A stretch of DNA of 64,000 nucleotides from Myxococcales bacterium (lineage in GTDB: Bacteria; Myxococcota_A; Bradymonadia; UBA7976; UBA1532): positions 1 to 64,000 of the forward strand of contig JACKDN010000016.1 in assembly GCA_020633465.1 (NCBI GenBank), in the 5' to 3' direction. Positions 57,501 to 62,910 of the stretch are shown here, in pieces. Made by a program: the position numbers and the translations under genes. The notes below the pieces were generated by a model. The model was not told where the DNA came from. It searched no databases and worked only from the letters and a program-made list of their open reading frames with translations. Every line of letters starts with the position of its first letter. The stretch's first letter is position 1.

Positions 57501-59916
57501 CTTGGTGTACCTGCAGCAGCGTTGGTACGCGCCCGAGATGCTGCGGTTCACGCAGATGGACCGTCACCCGCCCGTGGACAGCGATCCGCGGACGCTCAAC
57601 CGTTACGCCTACGCGGTGGGCGACCCGGTGCACCACAACGATCCGACCGGCGAGTTCTCGATCGTGTCGGTCACCATCACCGTGGCCATCGTGGCGGTGC
57701 TGGCGCAGGTGGCCATCGCCAGCTTCCTGGGCATCGACACGCCCAGCCCGTTCAAGGCCCTGCTGTTCCTGGGCCACGGCGACATCCTGCAGGACCTCAC
57801 CAACACGATCCTCCCGCTGTTCTCGCTGGGGGTGTCACTGCCGGCGTTCTGGAAGATCATCGGGCTCGATCTGGGCTTCGCGCTCGAGCTGTGGAGCTTC
57901 TTCGGTAACGATCCCGAGTGGTTGGGTGGCTTCGCGCTGATGGGGACGCTGGGCGTCGGGCTCAACCTCGGCGCGGCGGGGAGCGTCGACGTCGGGGTCG
58001 GGGTCAGCGCACCGAGCGGCGTCGGCTGGAACATGGACACACCGTTCCAGGCCGAGGGCTGGGGGCTGTCGATCAGCGCGTCGTGGGCCAAGGCCGAGGA
58101 CCTGGCCAAACGCTTCGGCGGGACGCTCGCGGTCAGCGGCGGCGCGGGCGTGACGGTCGGCCTGGGACTGAACCCGACCGGCAAGGGAGCCAACGGGCGG
58201 GATCGCTTCGGCGTGACCTTCGTGCCGATCATCTCGGGGCTCAGCTTCGGCACCGGCAGCGCCGGCGGGTGGAGCTTCTCGCTGATGTGGAACCTGACGT
58301 TCTACTTCGGGAAGCACCCGTCGGCGGGCGGGCCGGGCGGTCCCGGTGGGCCGGGTGGTCCCGGGGGCCCGGGTGGCCCGGGTGGTCCCGGCGGACCGGG
58401 TGGTCCGGGTGGTCCGGGTGGTCCGGGTGGTCCGGGTGGTCCGGGCGGCCCGGGTGGCCCCGGCGGCCCGGGTGGTCCCGGCGGTCCGGGCGGTCCCGGC
58501 GGCCCGGGTGGTCCCGGCGGCCCGGGTGGTCCCGGTGGCCCGGGTGGTCCTGGTGGCCCGGGTGGTCCTGGCGGTCCGGGTGGTCCCGGCGGCCCAGGTG
58601 GTCCTGGCGGCCCGGGTGCCCCTGGCGGCCCGGGTGGCCCTGGCGGCCCGGGTGGCCCTGGTGGGCCGGGTGGCCCCGGTGGGCCGGGTGGTCCTGGTGG
58701 TCCCGGCGGTCCCGGCGGCGGACCGGGTGGTCCCGGCGGCCCGGGCGGCGGCCCCGGCGGTGGGCCGGGCGGCGGCCCCGGCGGTGGGCCGGGCGGCGGC
58801 CCTGGCGGTGGCCCCGGCGGCGGGCCGGGCGGCGGCCCTGGCGGTGGGCCGGGCGGCGGCGGCCCGGGTGGTGGCCCGGGCGGTGGCCCTGGCGGTGGGC
58901 CGGGCGGCGGCCCGGGCGGCGGCGTGGTCTGCGGCCCCGATCCGCTGTGCCCGCAGCCCTTCCTGCTGAACGCGTACCAGACGCCCACGCCGGGCAGCTT
59001 CGTGTTCCTCGACGGCACCTTCTCGTCGCCCGACGTCGTGCAGTGGCACTTCGTCATCGAGCAGGCGCCCGCGGGCAGCGCCGCGATGATCCTCGAGTCG
59101 TTCTTCGACATCGCGCAGCCGGCCGGCGGCGGCTTCCCCGACGACGTCACCACCTCGCGCGCGGTGATGCACGTCGACCTGCCCGGGCGCTACCTGATCA
59201 AGATGGTGGTGCTCGACCAGGACGCCCTGTGGGCGCCCTCGCCCGCCTGCCCGGCGCACGCCTATATGGTGCTCGACGCGGGCCCCGTCGGCCCGATCGT
59301 CCCCGCGGGTGATCCCTGCGACCGCGCGCGCGCCGCCGATCGCTGCGACCTGGGCCTGACCTGCACGCAGACCTTCACCGACGGCGCCGGCGTCTGCGAT
59401 CGGCCCTGGCAGCCGGTGGTCGAGGTCGAGCCGAACCACACGACGCTGACCGCCACGCCCCTCATGCTGGGCCCGGCCGGCGCCGTCGCGGCGACGCTCG
59501 ACGAATGTCGCAACGACGCCTTCGACGCCTTCCGCCTGTCGCTCGCCGCGCCCACGGCGGTGGCCGTCGAGACGACCAACGCCGCCGGCACCTGCGGCGC
59601 CGACACGCGGCTGTTCCAGGTCGACGGCGCCCTCCTCGACGGCCTGGGCTACGAGGCCGCCATCGACCCCGCGAACGCGCTGGCCTTCAACAACGACCTC
59701 GGCCTGGGCCGCTGCTCGCACCTCGAGGGCCTGCTGCCCGCCGGCGACCACTACTTCGTCGTCGACAACGGCGACGAGCCGGCCACCTACGCCGTGCGCG
59801 TCTACCCGCTGCGCGGCGTGGGCGATCGCTGCGACGTCTGGGGCGTCGAGGATCGCTGCGCCGCCGGCACGACCTGCGTCGACGCCAACAGCGACGGCGA
59901 CGGCGTGTGCCAGTAG
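48592..59916 (+). CDS. Giant RHS/YD-repeat lipoprotein with MopE repeats, collagen-like tract and PPC-like C-terminus
   Basis: A 3,774-residue protein from GTG 48592 with signal VRSILSGVALLGLGWVLSGC (lipobox LSGC). Residues ~25-80 are an Asp/Ala linker and ~85-170 are Cys-rich. Residues ~180-1345 carry 21 MopE-type units (C-x-x-x-DDDCDG-x-x-DE). ~1350-1720 are Ig/PKD-like (DGTTSRDPDGDPLFYRW). ~1813-2020 are an RHS entry domain (QRLEFIDAGVVVGGLPLTIKRIYDSGD). ~2030-2950 are YD repeats (YxYDxxGxLxxxTD). ~2970-3020 are the RHS core end (GLVYLQQRWYAPEMLRFTQ, LNRYAYAVGDPVHHNDPTG). ~3023-3240 contain hydrophobic and Gly-rich beta segments, not a known toxin. ~3246-3444 are Gly-Gly-Pro/collagen-like repeats. 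~3445-3774 include a PPC-like domain (VEVEPNHTTLTATPL) and Cys-rich ends. The frame is intact throughout. Confidence 0.9.
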   Translation: MRSILSGVALLGLGWVLSGCDDAPSSGGDPVDMRTTGGEGDGDTVDAAPPLDAAPRDARVVVDAAPDAGPDAMRDAAPPEPDVGVRCADDLDCEGDAVCAPEGFCVAPCQPGRCPDGYCSAAGYCVPEDCPGDEVCPDGTYCSGSGACVGGCRQTPGGCPEGQVCDGNRVCVIQVECLDREVCGNGLDDDCDGEIDDPGVCNTPCIEDEACETGLPGVCAAGLTTCPDGDIGAPVCLGAEPADAEACNGLDDDCDGAADEGLGVGDPCAGGEGVCLGRGRVVCGDDGQPTCGFGALDDEICDGLDNDCDGATDEAFADLDTACTAGQGACAVEGRLRCGPDGVTLVCDGAVGEPGAEACNAQDDDCDGRTDEGFPGVGEACSVGEGACRAEGTVICTDDGSDTRCDAQPGVPGRELCNGLDDDCDGRVDEGAGGNPLAEPCYDGPAGSDQRGVCEAGTRTCVDGAFTACEGQVLPGAEVCNGLDDDCDGQIDDGEDGGPLVLTCYGADAATADVGACVRGTSVCRFGAPGPCVGQVLPGVEICDGADNDCNGETDEVAGGCVCNAGEQRECYSGPNGTAGVGACVAGTQTCAEDGSAWGPCAGQVVPAEETCNGADDNCNGEVDEGVAGVGRACTAGVGACANAGTAFCDVDAAEVRCDVEPLEGRDEVCNDVDDDCDGTTDEGYAIRQPCFRGTGACRQFGFTLCNAFEQISCDAVPGVPRDETCNSQDDDCDGQTDEDYRVGRDCVAGQGICAAEGAFICNGPDAATCDGDLQPAEVERCNGDDDDCDGTVDEGFQLGTDCTVGVGECVNSGVVVCGRGGGTTCGAAPLAPLPELCNGLDDDCDGSADEGLEDQGACGTGSPGVCRQGRVRCVEGRNLCDPVTPAADEVCDGLDNDCDGSADEGLGTVMCGQGECARELPACSDGTPVQCDPFADAADFELCNGVDDDCDGTVDEGAIGDDTPCDAGVGACNQLGRRFCVEGALVCDAVPGEPTVELCDFLDNDCDGTIDEEAAGVGNPCGDGVGACRVEATLVCERGDLICPVEAQQPTDEICDGADNDCDGEPDEGFGSTVCGLGECRHAVPNCDGQGAGACDPLEGAAEEVCDGLDNDCDGTTDESPTDVGVACRSGLGVCQRDGNSVCRRGRIVCDAVPGVGEAERCDLLDNDCDGATDEQTLEAGAACQAGRGECLRRGTEVCRQGQIVCGVTAGAPVAEICNDLDDDCDGSVDEAFDTVECGVGACFHGQRQCVDGVPAQVECDPFEGASGETCNGVDDDCDGTTDEEPSDVGMRCLSGRGACAVAGVRVCNAGSVVCDAQPGAGGAEICNGVDDDCDGRTDEDDVCGDATGPDVTLYVSDTLVVAGQAVTLLVLAEDPSGIASIEVTANGEDVPVDAGGLAQYRPRDSGVLVFEATVTDNLGNATVETLEVQVEAGAPEALVQVSPPRLRSGDAYTTVFTFDATEAVGGDLAYRWLIPGGTVVGGALDQPVVQVSFSGSRDEPWFLTVENAIGRDTRGGTLRLDRPPMARIDAPGRVQRGDPVVFDGTTSRDPDGDPLFYRWTLLAAPAGSAAELDDLRGATSTLVPDYAGVYEVQLVVGDGDQASRPVTRTVYVDDDADLTPPRVAVFADPAQPALGDEVTITIDVSDASGVAGVEATLDGEPLAVDADGFATFTPQFTGRYAVEVVATDRAGNRGFGSLDVFVHDGAAGAGPQVELRSPVEGDLLSEAFEPDGRVADDDLAYWAVELAPRGTGRWVRLLEGFEPIDGPLGRVDLTVLKSGMYDLRLIAGDDWGVESQARTIVEVAPGMQVGSQRLEFIDAGVVVGGLPLTIKRIYDSGDKAQGAFGVGWTMDVGAGEVHFSNPPGEGWDWNGRCVGIFGPPPRLDPSQSHVVTFHIGGEAYRFYFAPQFIACGFGWQQANAQFLPYPGTDAELDYIGENPIQLVNDQFVEGDFFTPWDPQEYILRLPDGREFLFDKDRGARQIDDGQGSTLQINEQGVFHSSGEAITFERDRFGRVTSMALPNGARRTYTYDGNGDLRKTTDFADAETTYLYDDDHNLTDIVDARGNVPGTSVYDATGRLIAVVDALGNRLEIGHDGVERQEVVVDRLGNRSIHRYDAAGNVIEQVDALGGRWRNEHDADGRLTRTEDPEGNVRLYEYDADGNRTAYVDPNGQRWTMGYDAQGRMTSKTDPLGNTTAFEYDASGRKTREVDANGNESTWDYDANGNLTRAEYPGGNVRTFAYDANGHVDTVTDPMGTTFAMDTDAEGKVIGDSHMLDTHDGPIPVEYGYTWGDEGNIDAVTYPGGREAFVDRDRAGQPMRSTDPHGRVFEYEVDSLGRMRARRTEDGRELLTEYDAEGQITTIVMQDGSRYRRSYDANGRIASEQFPHGGATVNRYDGAGRLIARGDGLGNEVTYTYDAAGNRLTRTIGGATVNYSYDEANRLVGITDAMGRALAFERDAKGNVTRRTWQGMVTEALTYDEADRLVERTDMNGGAWTYTYANNGRIETATDPEGNVARFEHDTHANFETLIDPNGHATRYVHDAEGNVLSRTLPLGQRETYDYDELGRLSAWNRFDGTAMTYVLDVAGRPIERTGPSGEAERFTYDANDKVTAHTDADGASTLAWTADRLNTWRDKLGATFVAGYSFGGTPLSVGTDLGTTLLEYDARGGIAAVTDPQGNRTQYQRDMTSRPLAATLPDGANLTWTYDEAARVSTLGLSDDQGAARFGLAYTYTDGRMTQATELDGRVSTFDYDRAGRLVSEVITEGGVDADIAYTYDPNGNITQRTEDGASEAFTYDDNDRLLTRGSVSYDWDANGNLVRRLEGGLETRYAYDDNLRLARVEIDRIGQEPRVITYTYEHDGLIRSRDDDGEVTHFVWDRSRDVARLLEERSGAGTLLRRYAWGDQLLGYTDADGAWHHVVTDHVGTVRLDVGPDGEQAFAYDAYGRLRQGEARDGLGYATGWNDSATGLVYLQQRWYAPEMLRFTQMDRHPPVDSDPRTLNRYAYAVGDPVHHNDPTGEFSIVSVTITVAIVAVLAQVAIASFLGIDTPSPFKALLFLGHGDILQDLTNTILPLFSLGVSLPAFWKIIGLDLGFALELWSFFGNDPEWLGGFALMGTLGVGLNLGAAGSVDVGVGVSAPSGVGWNMDTPFQAEGWGLSISASWAKAEDLAKRFGGTLAVSGGAGVTVGLGLNPTGKGANGRDRFGVTFVPIISGLSFGTGSAGGWSFSLMWNLTFYFGKHPSAGGPGGPGGPGGPGGPGGPGGPGGPGGPGGPGGPGGPGGPGGPGGPGGPGGPGGPGGPGGPGGPGGPGGPGGPGGPGGPGGPGGPGGPGGPGGPGGPGAPGGPGGPGGPGGPGGPGGPGGPGGPGGPGGPGGGPGGPGGPGGGPGGGPGGGPGGGPGGGPGGGPGGGPGGGPGGGPGGGGPGGGPGGGPGGGPGGGPGGGVVCGPDPLCPQPFLLNAYQTPTPGSFVFLDGTFSSPDVVQWHFVIEQAPAGSAAMILESFFDIAQPAGGGFPDDVTTSRAVMHVDLPGRYLIKMVVLDQDALWAPSPACPAHAYMVLDAGPVGPIVPAGDPCDRARAADRCDLGLTCTQTFTDGAGVCDRPWQPVVEVEPNHTTLTATPLMLGPAGAVAATLDECRNDAFDAFRLSLAAPTAVAVETTNAAGTCGADTRLFQVDGALLDGLGYEAAIDPANALAFNNDLGLGRCSHLEGLLPAGDHYFVVDNGDEPATYAVRVYPLRGVGDRCDVWGVEDRCAAGTTCVDANSDGDGVCQ
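58327..58923 (+). repeat. Gly-Gly-Pro collagen-like coding repeat
   Basis: About 200 residues of Gly-Gly-Pro triplets, drifting to Gly-Gly-Gly-Pro in the last ~65 residues, with a single Gly-Ala-Pro interruption near 58615. Third positions vary freely (GGT, GGC, GGG, GGA; CCG, CCC, CCT, CCA), so the amino acid pattern rather than the DNA is under selection. It separates the RHS region from the C-terminal PPC-like part. Confidence 0.95.
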
Positions 59917-60366
59917 GCGCACAGCGGGGCGCTGAACGGAGCGGCTGCCGTGGCGACACGTCGGTGCCGAGGCGGCCGGGCTATCAGCTTTCAGCGGTCA
60001 GCGGTCAGCTCCGCCGCGGCGATTGCTGCGCTGACTGCGGGCCCGACACCGAGCATCGCTCACAGCGCACGATGCCGAGGTGGCGGGTTCGATGTCGAAC
60101 ATTGTTCACCGCGCGCGATGCCGAGGCGGTGGGTTCGAACCGAGCATCGACCACGGCGCACGATGCCGAGCGCCCAACGCACGGGTCGGCCGCGGGCCCG
60201 GCTGACCGCTGACCGCTGACCGCTGACAGCCGGTCGGATCCACCGCCGACGCCCGACCCCTCCACCGCCGCCGCACCTCCCCTCCACTGCCGACTCGGAA
60301 GCCTCGCCGCGGGCGCTCGCCTCGTGCTACCACCGTCGCCGTGACTGACCGACGCTGGGCGCCCCC
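59917..60366. repeat. Inverted TCAGCGG arrays enclosing three ~45-bp tandem units
   Basis: TCAGCGGTCAGCGGTCAGC at 59991-60009 is answered by the inverted GCTGACC array at 60201-60226 (19 bases exact, ~22 of 23 with extension). Between them three units with starts near 60050, 60096 and 60141 share CGAGCATCG...GATGCCGAG...GGTTCGA, spaced 45-46 bases, and a partial unit lies at ~59961. No gene or tRNA is present in these 450 bases. The 7-bp TCAGCGG tandem is of the type left by REP-like elements. Confidence 0.7.
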
Positions 60367-61821
60367 GTGACGCTGCCCGCCCCCCTCCGCCGCGCCTTCG
60401 CGCTCGACCTGCGGGCCCTGGCGCTGTTCCGCATCGTGCTGGGCCTGGTGCTGCTGGGCGATCTGATCGACCGCGCGCGCGATCTCACCGCCTTCTACAC
60501 CGACGCCGGGGTGATGCCGCGCGTGGCCGTCGTGGCCAACCCCTTCGACCCCTATCACGTCTCGCTGCACCTGGCGCACGGCGGGCTTTGGTTCCAGGTG
60601 CTGCTGTTCGTGCTCGCGGGCGCGGCGCACCTGGCGCTGGCGCTCGGCTGGCGCACGCGCACGGCGGCGTTCGTCTCGTTCGTGCTTCACGCGTCGCTGG
60701 TCGCCCGCAACGAGCTGACGCTGCAGGGCAGCGAGACGGTTCTGCGCGCCATGGGGTTCTGGGCGCTGTGGCTGCCCATCGCCCGCCGTTGGTCGATCGA
60801 CGCGCTGCGCCACCCACCGGCCGAGCCGCCGCCGCAGTCGGTGTGTCTGCCGGCAACGGCCGCGCTGATCCTGCAGATCGCGTACATCTTCTTCTTCTCG
60901 GCGCTGCTGAAGACCAGCCCCGACTGGTGGCAGGACGGCACGGCGGTCTACTACGCGCTGCATTGGGACGAGCTGGCCACCCCCTTCGCCGAGTGGATGG
61001 TGCACGCGGTGCCCGAGGGCGTGCTGCGCGTGCTGACCCGCGCGGTGTGGGTGTTCGAGTTGATCGGACCCCTGCTGTTCGTCGTCCCCTGGCGCACCGG
61101 CTGGTTCCGCGGTCTGGGCGTCGCGCTCTTCGGCTTCATGGTGGCGAACTTCGCGCTCTCGTTTCGCCTGGGCGTCTGGCCCTTCGCGGCCCTGGTGACG
61201 CTCGCACCGCTGCTGCCGAGCCGCTGGTACGATGCGCTGGAGCGTTTGGCGCCCCGCGGCCGCCTGCGGCGCCTCTTCGATCGCGCGCCGGCCAGCGCGC
61301 GCCCCCGAACACTCGACGGCCGCTTCGCCCGCTGGGGCGCCGTCGTCGCCCTGCTCTGGCTCACCTGGCACAACGTCGGCACCGTCTGGCCCCAGCACGA
61401 ACCGCCCGCCGCGATGCAGGCCGTCACCCGCGCGGCACACCTCGACCAGCGCTGGAACATGTTCGCCCCCGGCCCCCGCCACTACGGCGGCTGGTGGCAG
61501 GTGCGCGGCAAGCTGGCCGACGGCAGCGAGGTGTTCCTGCACCCCGACGGCGCCGCCCCCGACGACGCCCGCCCCGCGGTGCCCGCCGACGTCTTCAGCA
61601 GCCACCGCTGGCGCCTGTACATGTGGCAATACTGGTTCCGCGCCCGCCGCCCCTACCGCCGCTACCTCATCCGGTGGCTGTGCAACACCTGGGAGGGCCA
61701 GGGCGACCGCGCCTTGCAACACGTCGAGGTGCGCTACATGAAGGAGTGGAGCCTGCCCGGCAACGAGCGCCCCACGGCCGAGCCGGTGGTGGTCGAGACG
61801 GGGCGCTGCTGGGGGATGTAG
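60367..61821 (+). CDS. HTTM-domain (vitamin K-dependent carboxylase-like) membrane protein
   Basis: A 484-residue protein from GTG 60367. Four to six hydrophobic helices (ALFRIVLGLVLLGDLI, VLLFVLAGAAHLALALGW, AALILQIAYIFFFSALLK, VFELIGPLLFVVPW) contain the HTTM hallmarks: R-x-x-x-G near the start, LGWRTRTAAFV, NEL-x-LQGSETVLR, a WWQDGTAVYYALHWDEL segment and DQRWNMFAPGP near residue 360. HTTM proteins resemble vitamin K-dependent gamma-glutamyl carboxylase and are widespread but functionally undefined in bacteria. The C-terminal ~120 residues are soluble. Intact, transcribed toward the AbiE operon. Confidence 0.88.
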   Translation: MTLPAPLRRAFALDLRALALFRIVLGLVLLGDLIDRARDLTAFYTDAGVMPRVAVVANPFDPYHVSLHLAHGGLWFQVLLFVLAGAAHLALALGWRTRTAAFVSFVLHASLVARNELTLQGSETVLRAMGFWALWLPIARRWSIDALRHPPAEPPPQSVCLPATAALILQIAYIFFFSALLKTSPDWWQDGTAVYYALHWDELATPFAEWMVHAVPEGVLRVLTRAVWVFELIGPLLFVVPWRTGWFRGLGVALFGFMVANFALSFRLGVWPFAALVTLAPLLPSRWYDALERLAPRGRLRRLFDRAPASARPRTLDGRFARWGAVVALLWLTWHNVGTVWPQHEPPAAMQAVTRAAHLDQRWNMFAPGPRHYGGWWQVRGKLADGSEVFLHPDGAAPDDARPAVPADVFSSHRWRLYMWQYWFRARRPYRRYLIRWLCNTWEGQGDRALQHVEVRYMKEWSLPGNERPTAEPVVVETGRCWGM

Positions 61822-61833
61822 GCCGCGAAGGCC

Positions 61834-61853
61834 CTACGGTGCGAGCACCGTAG
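61834..61853. promoter_or_regulatory. Palindrome 1 upstream of abiE (candidate operator)
   Basis: CTACGGTGC and GCACCGTAG flank GA. Its 18-base core TACGGTGCGAGCACCGTA differs from palindrome 2 at one base. It lies 13 bases after the HTTM stop and 140 bases before the AbiEi start, and could also act as a terminator for the HTTM gene. Repetition of the same core 123 bases away favours a protein-binding site. Confidence 0.6.
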
Positions 61854-61934
61854 TCCAAAGATAGCGTACCTGTCAACTGGTGGCCCGAGTTTCCCTGTCT
61901 ATTCAAGGGTTTGTGCGGTTAGTGTGGGTTGAGC

Positions 61935-61981
61935 TTGACCGCAGGTCATGTACCTGGTACGGTGCTAGCACCGTACCAGGT
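61935..61981 (+). promoter_or_regulatory. abiE promoter overlapped by a 30-bp perfect palindrome
   Basis: TTGACC (61935-61940) and TACGGT (61958-61963) are separated by 17 bases, an apparent sigma-70 promoter. The -10 box lies inside a perfect 15+15 palindrome at 61952-61981, whose core is TACGGTGCTAGCACCGTA (61958-61975). A repressor bound there would block RNA polymerase. The AbiEi start is 11 bases after the palindrome. AbiEi proteins are known to bind inverted repeats and repress their own operon (established for abiE systems); application here is inference. Confidence 0.6.
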
Positions 61982-61992
61982 GATTTAGCTGC

Positions 61993-62877
61993 ATGGCCGA
62001 AGGGCTTCCGAGACGATCTCAGGCGCTCATCGAAGCCGACTTCGACGGCGAACCTCGCTCCATCTACCGCGCCCGGGATCTCGAGACGATCCTGCGGGCG
62101 CGCTACGACGCCTGGGGGCTGAGCCGCTTCGATGACGTCGGCAAGTTGATCGCGACGATGGAGCGCAGAGGCTGGCTCCAGCCGGTCAGCCTGCAGTTTC
62201 CCCGACGCCGCCTGAACTTCCTGGTCTGGAGGCAGGCGAACGCGTTCGAGCTGCCGGCAGCCGTCTCACCGCACGCGTTCCTCAGTCACTACACCGCCTT
62301 GGTGCTGCACGATCTGACCGACGACCAACCCAAGACGATCTACCTGGCCGAGCCGCGTCCTTCGCGGCGGGCCACCAAGGAGGATCTCGGTCAGGAGGTC
62401 ATCGATGCTGCCATGGAGGCCAGCCCGGTGCTGTCCAAGAACCGCGCCGAGTTCGGCGGCTACGAGATCGTCTGGCTCGAGACGGAGGTGCCCGAGAGGG
62501 TGCAGGTGTCCCAGGCGGTCGAGGTCGGGGGCCGAAGCCTGCGGGTGAGCACGATCGAGAAGACGCTCCTCGACGCCGTCGTGCGACCCGAGTACTGCGG
62601 CGGTGTCCATCAGCTGCCGGCGGCGTTTCGTCGCGCGACCGAGGCCTTGTCGATCAATCGCCTCGTGAAGCTACTTCGCGGACTGCAGCCTCGCTTTCCG
62701 TACCATCAGGCGCTCGGCTTCCTGCTCGAGCGCGCGGGCTACGACGCCAAGCTGCTGAAGGCACTGCGCGCGCTCGACGATGGCGAGCACTCGTTCTTCG
62801 TCGGACGGGGCAGCAAGGCGACGATGGCCTTCGACGCCTCGTGGCGCGTCCACTACCCGCCCGAACTCCCCCTCTGA
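61993..62877 (+). CDS. AbiEi-type antitoxin (type IV toxin-antitoxin)
   Basis: A 294-residue protein. An N-terminal winged-helix-like region (~20-75: ARDLETILRARYDAWGLSRFDDVGKLIATMERRGWL) is followed by the AbiEi core: FLSHYTALVLHDLTDDQPKTIYLAE, GGYEIVWLETEVPERV, VSTIEKTLLDAVVRPEYCGGVHQLPAAF and HQALGFLLERAGYD. This antitoxin both represses its operon and counters the nucleotidyltransferase toxin without binding it. No ribosome site precedes the ATG, in keeping with low or leader-controlled translation. It is 33 bases upstream of the toxin gene. Higher AT and freer codon use than neighbours suggest horizontal acquisition. Confidence 0.87.
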   Translation: MAEGLPRRSQALIEADFDGEPRSIYRARDLETILRARYDAWGLSRFDDVGKLIATMERRGWLQPVSLQFPRRRLNFLVWRQANAFELPAAVSPHAFLSHYTALVLHDLTDDQPKTIYLAEPRPSRRATKEDLGQEVIDAAMEASPVLSKNRAEFGGYEIVWLETEVPERVQVSQAVEVGGRSLRVSTIEKTLLDAVVRPEYCGGVHQLPAAFRRATEALSINRLVKLLRGLQPRFPYHQALGFLLERAGYDAKLLKALRALDDGEHSFFVGRGSKATMAFDASWRVHYPPELPL

Positions 62878-62910
62878 CTTGTTTGCTCTGACCCATCGAA
62901 GGGGAGGCGC

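Noticed and set aside
48373..57777. A 3,134-codon open frame on the minus strand opposite the giant RHS gene
   Set aside because: It is the antisense shadow of a GC-rich gene with strong codon bias. Its translation is repetitive (AVAVVVDAVA-like strings), mirrors the MopE and YD repeats, and carries no motif. The plus-strand product has clear domains throughout.
58302..59153. Minus-strand Pro-Pro-Gly collagen-like frame
   Set aside because: It is only the complement of the Gly-Gly-Pro tract of the giant protein. It has no signal peptide or folded domain and the plus frame is continuous.
60090..60150. Possible tRNA because of GGTTCGAACC near 60132
   Set aside because: The bases around it do not form a T-stem, and no acceptor or anticodon stem can be drawn. 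The word is part of the 45-bp tandem unit.
59991..60226. CRISPR array
   Set aside because: Only three units, diverged from one another and without separate unique spacers, and no cas gene in the window.
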